NCBI GenBank assembly: GCA_026400695.1
Contig: JAPLON010000078.1
Location: 1-5,536, forward strand
DNA: 5,536 nt
Direction: 5' to 3'
Source: Pseudomonadota bacterium
GTDB taxonomy: Bacteria; Pseudomonadota; Alphaproteobacteria; Paracaedibacterales; CAITNM01
Part shown: positions 1 through 5,440 of the stretch, one piece after another
Layout: the number at the start of each line of letters is the position of its first letter
How positions within the stretch are numbered: the stretch's first letter is position 1
The notes under the pieces: model-generated
The model's database searches: none
Told to the model about the DNA's origin: nothing
What the model saw: the letters and a program-made list of their open reading frames with translations, nothing else
Program-made: the position numbers and the translations under genes

Positions 1-170
1 GGCAGGAGTTCCTGCAACAAAATATTCTAACAGTCTTAACTGCTCTGAACGTGACAGCTTGCAATGCTTTACATACATTCTTACATCCTAACTTCTTAAA
101 AGTCAGGTGTCAGCCCCAAAATGATAATTGACCTTTGGTCATATCATTAAACATTAAATAGGAGATATCT
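1..170. other. Upstream intergenic region, no gene recognised
   Basis: No convincing coding sequence is visible. One plus-strand frame is open from the window edge to a stop at 86-88, but it gives about 28 unrecognised residues with no family signature. A small perfect inverted repeat (GCAGGA, 2-bp gap, TCCTGC) lies at 2-15. It has no T-run after it, so I do not call it a terminator. The stretch from about 120 to 170 holds the control signals of the downstream exported-protein gene. Confidence 0.5.
128..170 (+). promoter_or_regulatory. Candidate control region of the exported-protein gene, with palindrome and Shine-Dalgarno
   Basis: TTGACC at 128-133 matches five of six bases of a sigma70 -35 box, but no good -10 box lies 16-18 bases downstream (best options are CATTAA or TTAAAT). 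The -35-like element overlaps a perfect inverted repeat, TGACC-TTT-GGTCA, at 129-141, a possible regulator site. A clear Shine-Dalgarno, AGGAG, lies at 160-164, six bases before the ATG at 171, and fixes that start. The ribosome binding site is solid; the promoter and operator are tentative. Confidence 0.4.
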
Positions 171-812
171 ATGTCTACAAAATTTTTACTTTCTTTAGGT
201 TTTGGATTATTGCTTGCAGGTCAAGCTCAGGCAATGTTGCCTATTGAAAACAAAGATGCGGCAACTCTTTCGGAAGCATTGGTATCAGACAAATCTGCTA
301 GATGCCCTTTTAAAGGTCAAAGTATTCTTACTTTTGACGCTGATAAGGATTTAGCAGGATTTCTGAATACAGGTACTTGCAGTCGCCGCATATATAAGGC
401 GCAGGTGCAACAGTTTCAGGGAATGCTAGAAGAAATCTCAGCGGCTTCTTCAATTCCAGTTAATCCTTCAGTTATTAGAGGTATTAATCCTCAGCCTATT
501 CCACCGGAAGGTCTTGCTTTTATCTACACAGATCTTACTTCTCTTATAGAGAGTATTAAAACTGTAACCAATAATATTGATGCTATTCTTGTTTCTGGTG
601 GATACAGAAGGCCTGCTTGGCAAAGAGCATTAAACTTTGTTTCATATGGAATGCTTTATTCTACTCCTCAACCAAAGTCTTTTGTTCGTAGTGATGTGCC
701 AGCTGCTAAAGCAGAAGTGGCGTTGGTAAAACAACAAGTTGTAACTGATGCAGGCGCTAATACAGCTGTTAAAAATGAAATTTCTCTAGTACAACAAGAA
801 CAAAAAAAATAA
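171..812 (+). CDS. Sec-exported protein of unknown function
   Basis: I do not recognise the family. The 213-residue product starts with a typical Sec signal peptide: Lys4, a hydrophobic core at residues 5-16, and a signal peptidase I type site after Ala-Gln-Ala (residues 19-21). This leaves a mature protein of about 192 residues. No later membrane segment is evident, so a periplasmic or secreted location is likely. The mature part has two cysteines (Cys45, Cys70) that could form a disulfide after export, a proline-rich turn near 107-112, and a polar Gln/Lys-rich C-terminus (about 185-213) that may be helical. There is no lipobox cysteine and no catalytic motif I can name. The ATG at 171 is supported by AGGAG six bases upstream. 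The gene is monocistronic here, ended by the hairpin at 849-874. Coding status is near certain, function unknown. Confidence 0.85.
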   Translation: MSTKFLLSLGFGLLLAGQAQAMLPIENKDAATLSEALVSDKSARCPFKGQSILTFDADKDLAGFLNTGTCSRRIYKAQVQQFQGMLEEISAASSIPVNPSVIRGINPQPIPPEGLAFIYTDLTSLIESIKTVTNNIDAILVSGGYRRPAWQRALNFVSYGMLYSTPQPKSFVRSDVPAAKAEVALVKQQVVTDAGANTAVKNEISLVQQEQKK

Positions 813-848
813 TATTAAATAATTTCTATTATTTATAAATCTATCGTA

Positions 849-874
849 AAACCACGGGGCTTGCCCCGTAGTTT
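849..874. terminator. Bidirectional intrinsic terminator between convergent genes
   Basis: The core is a GC-rich perfect stem ACGGGG (854-859) and CCCCGT (864-869) around the loop CTTG. It extends outward, past one C/A mismatch, to AAAC (849-852) pairing with GTTT (871-874). The A-rich left flank and T-rich right flank make it usable from either strand. It sits between the stop of the exported-protein gene (812) and the stop of the convergent minus-strand operon (891), where a shared terminator is expected. Confidence 0.75.
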
Positions 875-890
875 AACTTAGGTGCTTAAA

Positions 891-1127
891 CTAATCTGTA
901 AGTAATATATTCACTAAGTTATTACCAACCTGAGCTATTCCTTCTATTGCTGGGAATTTATCATCCTGATCCTCTGATTTTATACAAATTTCCCCAGCGG
1001 TTAGAATAACAGACATTGCCGCATGATTCGGTTTAATTCCTACTTTTCCGTGTAGCCCTGGTAAAACCACTTCATTTGCTTGTCCGTCGAAAATAGTTTT
1101 ATCTATATATCTAATTGTAACTTTCAT
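891..1127 (-). CDS. Short ATP synthase epsilon-subunit-like protein (beta-sandwich domain only)
   Basis: The 78-residue product resembles the N-terminal beta-sandwich of F1F0 ATP synthase subunit epsilon (AtpC). It shows the family pattern of an 'F-D-G-x-A-x-x-V-x-L-P-G-x-x-G-x-x-G-I-x-x-x-H' run at about residues 13-35, followed by the strand around 40-50. In the synthase this domain packs on gamma and the c-ring. The C-terminal two-helix domain of long epsilon subunits is absent; the protein stops after the beta domain (family members are commonly about 110-140 residues). Its ATG (1125-1127) overlaps the TGA stop of the upstream HIT gene as ATGA, so translation is probably coupled. Other atp genes are not adjacent, which is unusual because atpC normally follows atpD. 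It may be the organism's only epsilon, relocated and minimal, or a paralog; the window cannot decide, so I give no symbol. Fold assignment is fairly sure, role less so. Confidence 0.75.
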   Translation of the reverse strand: MKVTIRYIDKTIFDGQANEVVLPGLHGKVGIKPNHAAMSVILTAGEICIKSEDQDDKFPAIEGIAQVGNNLVNILLTD

Positions 1128-1483
1128 TTTTTTACTACCATTGGGCCAATATCATTGCCACCTAATATATGCATGTGCATATGAGGAACTTCTTGCCTGC
1201 CATTTATGCCTGTATTCATAATTAAACGGTATCCGTTTTCTTTAAGTTTTAAAGTTTCAAGTGTTTCATCAACTCCTTGCCAAAATCCAATTTGTTCAAC
1301 TGGGCTAGCGTTTTGTGCAAAGTCGTGGGCATTAAGGTATGGTCCAGTTGGAATAACTAGTACGTGTGTGTTCGCCTTTGGGTTGATATCATAAAAACTT
1401 AAGAAATAGTTCCCTTCAGCAACTTTTTTGCAAGGGATCTCATCCCTTAAAATTTTAGCGAAAATATTGTTAGTATCGTACAT
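1124..1483 (-). CDS. HIT-family (HINT branch) nucleotide hydrolase
   Basis: This 119-residue protein is a histidine-triad protein close to the HINT/PKCI branch. Such enzymes hydrolyse nucleoside phosphoramidates or other nucleotidyl adducts in the cytoplasm through a nucleotidyl-histidine intermediate. The N-terminus (residues 6-17, with IFAKIL and the E-I-P segment) is typical. 'NPKANTHVLVIP' at 34-45 is the expected core strand. The triad HMHMH is at 101-105, followed by ILGG. By analogy with HINT1 the middle histidine (His103) would be the nucleophile. The length is that of a compact HIT protein. The ATG at 1483 has AGGG six bases upstream (complement of 1490-1493). It is the first gene of a two-gene operon with the epsilon-like gene, overlapping it by four bases. 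The natural substrate cannot be deduced. Confidence 0.9.
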   Translation of the reverse strand: MYDTNNIFAKILRDEIPCKKVAEGNYFLSFYDINPKANTHVLVIPTGPYLNAHDFAQNASPVEQIGFWQGVDETLETLKLKENGYRLIMNTGINGRQEVPHMHMHILGGNDIGPMVVKK

Positions 1484-1601
1484 AAGACACCCTGCTTAGT
1501 TCACTTTATAATCCGTTTTAATTACACCATTCTTTAAGAATGTTCTTGCCGGCATTTTAAAACCACTTTATATCTAATCCTAGATTTTGTAAAAACATTG
1601 C
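1484..1601. promoter_or_regulatory. Divergent control region between the HIT operon and accBC
   Basis: For accB (plus) a candidate promoter is TTGCCG at 1546-1551 and TATATC at 1569-1574, separated by 17 bases; each box matches the sigma70 consensus at four of six positions. For the HIT operon (minus) a -10-like TATAAA is the complement of 1505-1510, with no good -35. A perfect palindrome, CATTCTT-T-AAGAATG, occupies 1528-1542, over the expected -35 region of the HIT operon and just upstream of the accB -35. This is a plausible shared operator. The promoter calls are by eye and tentative. Confidence 0.4.
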
Positions 1602-2057
1602 ATGATGTCATCAGGAAAACTAGATAAAGATTCTATAAAAGAACTAGCAGAAATTTTAAAAGATACAGATCTTTCAGAAATTGAATACGAGGCAAATGGA
1701 GTTAAAATTCGTGTTGCCCGTCAGATTATGGTTGCTGGATTTGCTACCCAAGGTGCTCCAAGCGTAGCTCAATTAAATGATGCTTCGGTGGCACAGCCGA
1801 ATCCATCTGACTTATCTAAACATCCAGGGATGGTTAAATCGCCCATGGTGGGTACTGTATACTTATCACCAGAGCCAGGGGCACCAACTTTCATTAAAGT
1901 TGGTGATAGCGTAAGTGTGGGGCAAAATCTATTGATTATAGAGGCAATGAAAGTTCTGAATCCAATCAAAGCTCCAAGATCTGGGGTTGTGACGAAAATT
2001 TTGGTACGCGATGCTGAGCCAATAGAATTTGATGCAGCATTGTTGATTATTGAATAA
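1602..2057 (+). CDS. accB: Biotin carboxyl carrier protein of acetyl-CoA carboxylase
   Basis: AccB carries the covalently bound biotin that is carboxylated by AccC and then delivers CO2 to acetyl-CoA at the AccA/AccD carboxyltransferase, giving malonyl-CoA for fatty-acid synthesis in the cytoplasm. The 151-residue protein has the usual parts. An N-terminal helical segment (about 5-22) and short strand region (26-40, ending RVAR) come first, then a low-complexity Ala/Gln/Ser/Pro linker (about 44-74). The biotinyl domain spans about 76-151. The biotinylation motif is E-A-M-K at 114-117, with Lys117 as acceptor, followed by the typical N-P-I-K-A-P segment. The domain ends with the family pattern P-I-E-F-x-x-x-L-x-I-I-E. 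Two tandem ATGs (1602, 1605) are possible starts and neither has a clear Shine-Dalgarno. accC follows after two bases. The aroQ gene often found upstream of accB in proteobacteria is absent here. Confidence 0.95.
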   Translation: MMSSGKLDKDSIKELAEILKDTDLSEIEYEANGVKIRVARQIMVAGFATQGAPSVAQLNDASVAQPNPSDLSKHPGMVKSPMVGTVYLSPEPGAPTFIKVGDSVSVGQNLLIIEAMKVLNPIKAPRSGVVTKILVRDAEPIEFDAALLIIE

Positions 2058-2059
2058 CC

Positions 2060-3406
2060 ATGAAATTATTTGAAAAAGTTCTGATTGCAAATCGTGGAGA
2101 AATTGCACTACGTATTCTTCGTGCATGCAAAGAGTTAGGCATAAAGACAGTAGCTGTTCATTCTACGGCTGATGAAACTTGTAAGCATGTGCGTTTGGCA
2201 GATGAGAGCGTTTGTATTGGTCCTGCTGCTTCAAAAGATAGTTATCTAAAAATGTCAGCAATAATTAGCGCTGCTGAAATCACTGGGGCTGATGCGGTTC
2301 ACCCTGGGTTTGGTTTCTTATCAGAAAATGCGACCTTTGCGCAAATGGTTGAAGAACATGGCATAACCTTTATAGGGCCGACACACGAGCACATCAGTAT
2401 GATGGGCGATAAAATTACTGCAAAAAAAACTATGATTGACCTAGGGGTTCCTGTAGTGCCAGGTACTGATGGTGCAGTTACGGTTGATAACGCTGTAGAG
2501 TGGGCCAATAAAATTGGTTATCCGGTTTTGATAAAGGCTACTTCAGGTGGTGGTGGTAAGGGTATGAAGATTGCCACATCTGATGCTGAAGTGGTTGAAG
2601 CTGTGCGTATGGCTGGTACTGAGGCGAAAGCTAACTTTGGCAATGCCGAAGTTTATATGGAACGTTATTTGAGGGGCCCTCGTCATATTGAAATTCAGGT
2701 TGTAGGCGACACCTATGGTAATGTTGCTAATCTTGGAGAGCGTGATTGTTCTATTCAGCGACGCCACCAAAAAGTCTGGGAAGAAGCGCCTTCTCCAGCA
2801 TTAAGCGTAGGGCAACGCGAAAAATTAGGGGCAATTGTTAATCAAGCCATTAAAAAAATGGGCTACCGAGGTGCTGGGACTTTAGAGTTCCTTTTTGAAG
2901 GTGGTGAATTTTTCTTTATGGAGATGAATACCCGTATTCAGGTAGAACACCCGGTTACTGAAATGGTAACAGGTATTGATTTGGTTAAAGAGCAAATTAT
3001 GGTTGCTTCAGGCTTTCCGTTGTCATTTAAGCAAGAAGACATAAAAATCACCGGCCATGCCATTGAATGTCGTATTAATGCGGAAGATTCTGATACATTT
3101 GCACCATCTCCTGGAAAGGTAACTTCTTACCACAGTCCTGGTGGATTTGGTATTCGTGTTGATAGCCATTTATATGATGGGTACGTGGTGCCACCACACT
3201 ACGATAGTATGGTTGCCAAGCTCATTGTTCATGGCAAAACCCGTGAAGAGGCAATGCAAAGGGTAAAACGCAGCTTAGATGAATATGTAATAGGGGGGAT
3301 TAAAACCACCATTGAATTGCATAAACACCTCGTGGATGACCCTGATATGCGTAAGGGTGATTACGATATTCACTGGTTGGAAAAGAGATTGAAGCAAGGT
3401 TGGTAA
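2060..3406 (+). CDS. accC: Biotin carboxylase subunit of acetyl-CoA carboxylase
   Basis: AccC uses ATP and bicarbonate to carboxylate the biotin on AccB, the first half-reaction of acetyl-CoA carboxylase. The 448-residue length matches the E. coli enzyme. An N-terminal Rossmann-like domain begins at KVLIANRGEIALRI. The ATP-grasp region follows with Lys118 (MGDK), Lys159 and the glycine-rich loop GGGGKG at 163-168. His209, QRRHQK at 233-238 and Glu276 are present. The metal and catalytic segment M-E-M-N-T-R at 287-292 (Glu288, Asn290, Arg292) is followed by V-E-H-P at 295-298, and Arg338 lies in ECRIN. All key residues of the family are intact, so the enzyme should be active. It starts two bases after the accB stop, with no strong Shine-Dalgarno, which suggests translational coupling. 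It ends only 12 bases from the convergent glycosylase gene. Confidence 0.97.
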   Translation: MKLFEKVLIANRGEIALRILRACKELGIKTVAVHSTADETCKHVRLADESVCIGPAASKDSYLKMSAIISAAEITGADAVHPGFGFLSENATFAQMVEEHGITFIGPTHEHISMMGDKITAKKTMIDLGVPVVPGTDGAVTVDNAVEWANKIGYPVLIKATSGGGGKGMKIATSDAEVVEAVRMAGTEAKANFGNAEVYMERYLRGPRHIEIQVVGDTYGNVANLGERDCSIQRRHQKVWEEAPSPALSVGQREKLGAIVNQAIKKMGYRGAGTLEFLFEGGEFFFMEMNTRIQVEHPVTEMVTGIDLVKEQIMVASGFPLSFKQEDIKITGHAIECRINAEDSDTFAPSPGKVTSYHSPGGFGIRVDSHLYDGYVVPPHYDSMVAKLIVHGKTREEAMQRVKRSLDEYVIGGIKTTIELHKHLVDDPDMRKGDYDIHWLEKRLKQGW

Positions 3407-3416
3407 ATATTTTACT

Positions 3417-3453
3417 TTTTACGCATTTTCTAATTTCAATTTAATGCGTAAAA
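3417..3453. terminator. Inverted repeat at the accC / glycosylase convergence, possible weak terminator
   Basis: A perfect 11-bp inverted repeat (TTTTACGCATT at 3417-3427, AATGCGTAAAA at 3443-3453) with a 15-base loop overlaps the last codons of the minus-strand glycosylase gene. It follows the accC stop by 10 bases. Its position suits a convergent-gene terminator. The stem is AT-rich and neither strand shows a clear U-tract beyond it, so intrinsic termination is uncertain; it may instead stabilise the mRNA 3' ends. Confidence 0.4.
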
Positions 3454-4120
3454 CATCTTGCCATACTTGAGCCTTTTGTCCAGGGGAGCGTAGTAAATAT
3501 GCTGGGTGATAAGTAGCAAGACAAGGGATTGTATTGCCATCGTGGGTGGTATAGTTAATAAATTTACCTCGTAAGCTGGTAATGCCACCATTTGTATTCA
3601 ATAAGGTTTTTGCAGCAACTCCACCTAAAAGTACCAATATTTTTGGTTTAACGAGTTCGATGTGTCGTTCAATAAATGGCTGACATGCGGCAATTTCATC
3701 GGTGCTTGGGGTGCGATTCCCAGGTGGTCGCCACGGCACAATATTGGCTATATAAAGTTTATCTCGACTAAGACCAACACTTGCAAAAATTTTATTAAGC
3801 AGCTGTCCGCTTTGGCCTACAAAGGGCAATCCTTGGGTATCCTCATCTGCGCCTGGTGCTTCGCCAACTAACATAACATCTGAACATGGATTGCCATCTG
3901 AAAATACCGTATTTAATGCGGTTTCTTTTAAGGCGCAACCGGTAAAATTTTGCATGGCATCTTTTAGTTCTTCTAAATTTTTACAGTTATACGCTGGATG
4001 TGCTGCTGTTATTTTTGTGGTGGTTTCATGAATTTGCTTAGAAGGTTTGGGTTTTCTTAGATCAATTGGTGTATCTTGGTATGTATAATCACAACCGAGT
4101 GATTTTAAAACTTTATGCAT
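3419..4120 (-). CDS. Family 4 uracil-DNA glycosylase
   Basis: This enzyme would remove uracil from DNA (from cytosine deamination or dUTP misincorporation) to begin base-excision repair. Visible family signatures, numbered from the ATG at 4120, are GEAPGADED at 86-94 running into G-L-P-F-V-G-Q-S-G (97-105), NIVPWRPPGN at 126-135, LLGG at about 164-167 and HPAYLLR at 205-211. The length of 233 residues is normal. An upstream in-frame GTG at 4141 would add seven residues. I prefer the ATG because GGAG (complement of 4125-4128) precedes it and the likely transcription start falls close to or beyond the GTG. The iron-sulfur ligand pattern is atypical: the CxxC pair is reduced to one Cys (Cys62), and the cysteine of the 'KCRPP' motif is Trp. 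Cys46, Cys62, Cys146 and Cys200 remain as possible ligands. Confidence 0.9.
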   Translation of the reverse strand: MHKVLKSLGCDYTYQDTPIDLRKPKPSKQIHETTTKITAAHPAYNCKNLEELKDAMQNFTGCALKETALNTVFSDGNPCSDVMLVGEAPGADEDTQGLPFVGQSGQLLNKIFASVGLSRDKLYIANIVPWRPPGNRTPSTDEIAACQPFIERHIELVKPKILVLLGGVAAKTLLNTNGGITSLRGKFINYTTHDGNTIPCLATYHPAYLLRSPGQKAQVWQDVLRIKLKLENA

Positions 4121-4183
4121 AATGCTCCAAGAATGTGCCACAAATTATAGGTAAATATAGCAATTGATTAGATCAATTGACAA
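4121..4183 (-). promoter_or_regulatory. Promoter of the uracil-DNA glycosylase gene with a 19-bp palindrome
   Basis: On the minus strand a -35 box TTGTCA (complement of 4178-4183, five of six) and a -10 box TATATT (complement of 4154-4159, five of six) are 18 bases apart. A perfect TATAAT (complement of 4144-4149) lies slightly downstream as an alternative -10. Most of the spacer is a perfect palindrome, CAATTGAT-TAG-ATCAATTG, at 4161-4179, whose outer base touches the -35 box. That is a classic repressor-operator position. It does not look like the alphaproteobacterial LexA site GTTC-N7-GTTC. The Shine-Dalgarno GGAG is at 4125-4128. Confidence 0.55.
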
Positions 4184-4229
4184 CTTTTGTTTGTGAGTGG
4201 GCAGGCTAGTATGCAGTTGTTTCTAAGTC

Positions 4230-4258
4230 TGTACATGAAGCCTTTTTGAAAATACTAT
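4230..4258 (+). promoter_or_regulatory. Tentative promoter of the O-methyltransferase gene
   Basis: TGTACA at 4230-4235 and TACTAT at 4253-4258 are 17 bases apart, each matching four of six sigma70 consensus bases. This would give an untranslated leader of about 25 bases. The leader is A/T-rich and has no strong Shine-Dalgarno next to the ATG at 4289. The call is weak. Confidence 0.25.
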
Positions 4259-4288
4259 GGTGGGCAAAATAAGAAATTATAAATTTTT

Positions 4289-5002
4289 ATGACTATCTAT
4301 AAAGATCAAAAAGCTATTCAATTAACGCCTGATTTGCGTGAATATTTGCTCGCATCAAGTGTGCGTGAAGCGCCTGTATTGCAAAAATTACGTGAGCATA
4401 CGGCTACTATGCCGGAAAAAGATATGCAAATTTTGCCTGAACAAGGGCAGTTTATGGCTATGCTTATTAAAATTTTGCAGCCAAAAAATATTTTAGAAAT
4501 TGGTACCTATACAGGATATAGCGCTTTGTGCATGGCCTTAGCAGCTCCCAGCGCTAAAGTTACAGTTTTAGATGTTAATGTTGAGTGGACAAAAATTGCT
4601 GAAAAGTATTGGAGTGAGGCGGGGGTTAGGGACCGTATAGACTTAATTTTAGCTCCTGCTTTAGAAAGTTTAAAAAACTTTTCTGGAAAATCCTTTGATT
4701 TAATTTTTATAGATGCCGATAAAAAAAATTATCCTATTTATTATCAAGAATGCCTAAATCTATTAAGTGAGACTGGGGTTATGTTGTTAGATAATGTTCT
4801 TTGGAATGGTAGGGTGATTGACCCTAATTATACCGACAAGCTAACTAAAGTAATTCGCAATTTAAATGAAACTATTAAAAACGATTCTAGAGTAGATATT
4901 TGTATGTTGCCGATTGGCGATGGGTTAACAATGATCAGGAAAATTGGTAGCGGAGGAGGGACTCGAACCCCCGACACCCGGATTATGATTCCGATGTTCT
5001 AA
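4289..5002 (+). CDS. Class I SAM-dependent O-methyltransferase (CCoAMT-like)
   Basis: This is a metal-dependent O-methyltransferase of the caffeoyl-CoA/catechol type, which transfers methyl from S-adenosylmethionine to a hydroxyl of a small, usually catechol-like, substrate. The SAM motif I is LEIGTYTGYS at 69-78, with an acidic strand end at V-L-D-V (93-96). Metal ligands are Asp142 (in IDADK), Asp168 and Asn169 (LLDNVLW), and Lys145 is the likely catalytic base. The LPIGDGLTMIRK segment (207-218) is the normal family C-terminus. The frame does not stop there: the last 18 or so residues, with G-G-G-T-R-T-P-D-T-R, are the antisense reading of the tRNA-Met fragment, and the stop lies inside it. 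The core is complete (about 218 residues) and should fold. The physiological substrate is unknown. It is monocistronic. Confidence 0.9.
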   Translation: MTIYKDQKAIQLTPDLREYLLASSVREAPVLQKLREHTATMPEKDMQILPEQGQFMAMLIKILQPKNILEIGTYTGYSALCMALAAPSAKVTVLDVNVEWTKIAEKYWSEAGVRDRIDLILAPALESLKNFSGKSFDLIFIDADKKNYPIYYQECLNLLSETGVMLLDNVLWNGRVIDPNYTDKLTKVIRNLNETIKNDSRVDICMLPIGDGLTMIRKIGSGGGTRTPDTRIMIPMF

Positions 5003-5005
5003 CCA
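4945..5005 (-). tRNA. Truncated tRNA-Met(CAT), 3' portion only; probable attachment-site remnant
   Basis: Read on the minus strand this is the 3' three-quarters of an elongator-type tRNA-Met. The anticodon stem is TCGGA/TCCGG (4990-4994 and 4978-4982) around the loop ATCATAA with anticodon CAT (complement of 4985-4987). The variable loop is GTGTC. The T stem is GGGGG/CCCTC with loop TTCGAGT (4961-4967). The 3' acceptor strand CTCCGCT (4949-4955), discriminator A and encoded CCA (4945-4947) follow. Similarity ends in the D loop near 5005. The expected 5' acceptor strand AGCGGAG and D-stem half GCTC are missing: the equivalent positions read AGCAGCC and TAAT and cannot pair properly. It is therefore not a functional tRNA but a tRNA-gene 3' fragment, as left at the far end of an island integrated into tRNA-Met. 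Confidence 0.75.
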
Positions 5006-5168
5006 GAGATTAACGGCTGCTAAATGCCAAAAATCTAAGCTTTTGCTTGATTGCAGAGTTTTTTGCGTATGTTTAATTCTCTTCATTTCCTTCCATTTAT
5101 AGCTAAATATTGACAGAAAAACCCATTTCGTTCTAGCTTTGGCCTAACGTTTGAATGGGGTGAAATTG
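5003..5168. other. Spacer between tRNA fragment and integrase gene, with a possible integrase promoter
   Basis: No gene is recognised. A perfect -35 hexamer TTGACA lies at 5110-5115, but the bases 16-18 downstream (around CTAGCT, 5133-5138) are a poor -10 box. GGGG at 5157-5160 is eight bases before the integrase ATG and is its probable Shine-Dalgarno. The right side of the tRNA fragment (beyond about 5005) is presumably element-derived DNA. Confidence 0.35.
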
Positions 5169-5438
5169 ATGCCAAAACTAACGAAAAAGCTTGTAGAAAG
5201 TAGCTTACCGCGGGAAAAGGATTATGTGGTTTGGGACGATGAGATAAAAGGATTTGGCTGCCGTATTTACGCATCTGGCTACAAAACCTATGTATTTTTT
5301 TACACATCTCCAACAACAAAAGTATATTCTTATCTTAAAATAGGTACCCACGGAAACTATACGGTAGACTTAGCCAGGGATAAGGCAAAGAAATGGTCAG
5401 GGCCTACGCATGAAAATAAAGTAAGGGACATAAGTTAA
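5169..5438 (+). pseudogene. Tyrosine-type integrase, N-terminal fragment interrupted by an insertion sequence
   Basis: The first 76 residues match the N-terminal arm-DNA-binding domain (DUF4102 type) of tRNA-targeting phage/island tyrosine integrases. They begin M-P-K-L-T-K-K-L-V-E, then show W-D-D-E-I-K-G-F-G-C-R-I-Y-A-S-G at 22-37, a Y-x-x-F-Y strand, L-K-I-G-T-H-G at 56-62 and L-A-R-D-K-A-K-K-W at 68-76. Integrases of this type are usually about 380-420 residues with an Arg-His-Arg-Tyr catalytic domain, none of which is present. After Trp76 the frame runs a few unrelated codons to a stop at 5436-5438, which lie in the IS end starting near 5398. I chose the ATG at 5169 because GGGG precedes it; a TTG at 5151 would add six residues. 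It lies beside the tRNA-Met fragment, the expected location for an island integrase. The gene is inactive unless an intact copy exists elsewhere. Confidence 0.8.
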
Positions 5439-5440
5439 GA

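Noticed and set aside
2..88. Tail of an upstream gene (open frame from the edge to 88) and hairpin at 2-15 as its terminator
   Set aside because: The 28-residue translation is unrecognised, the hairpin would lie inside that frame, and no T-run follows it.
1206..1394. Plus-strand open frame of 62 codons opposite the HIT gene
   Set aside because: It is an antisense shadow of a clearly recognised HIT-family gene and has no family signature of its own.
1769..2770. Several minus-strand open frames opposite accB and accC (1769-1969, 1929-2126, 2299-2508, 2543-2770)
   Set aside because: All lie antisense to complete accB and accC genes with intact motifs and have no independent support.
3662..3871. 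Plus-strand open frame opposite the uracil-DNA glycosylase
   Set aside because: Shadow frame within a gene whose signature motifs are all on the minus strand.
4945..5021. A complete 77-base tRNA-Met ending at 5021
   Set aside because: The length fits, but the 5' acceptor strand (AGCAGCC against the needed AGCGGAG) and the D stem (TAAT opposite GAAC) do not pair, so only the 3' portion is supported.
5083..5319. Minus-strand open frame of 78 codons overlapping the integrase fragment
   Set aside because: No recognisable family; the plus-strand frame gives a clear integrase arm-binding domain.
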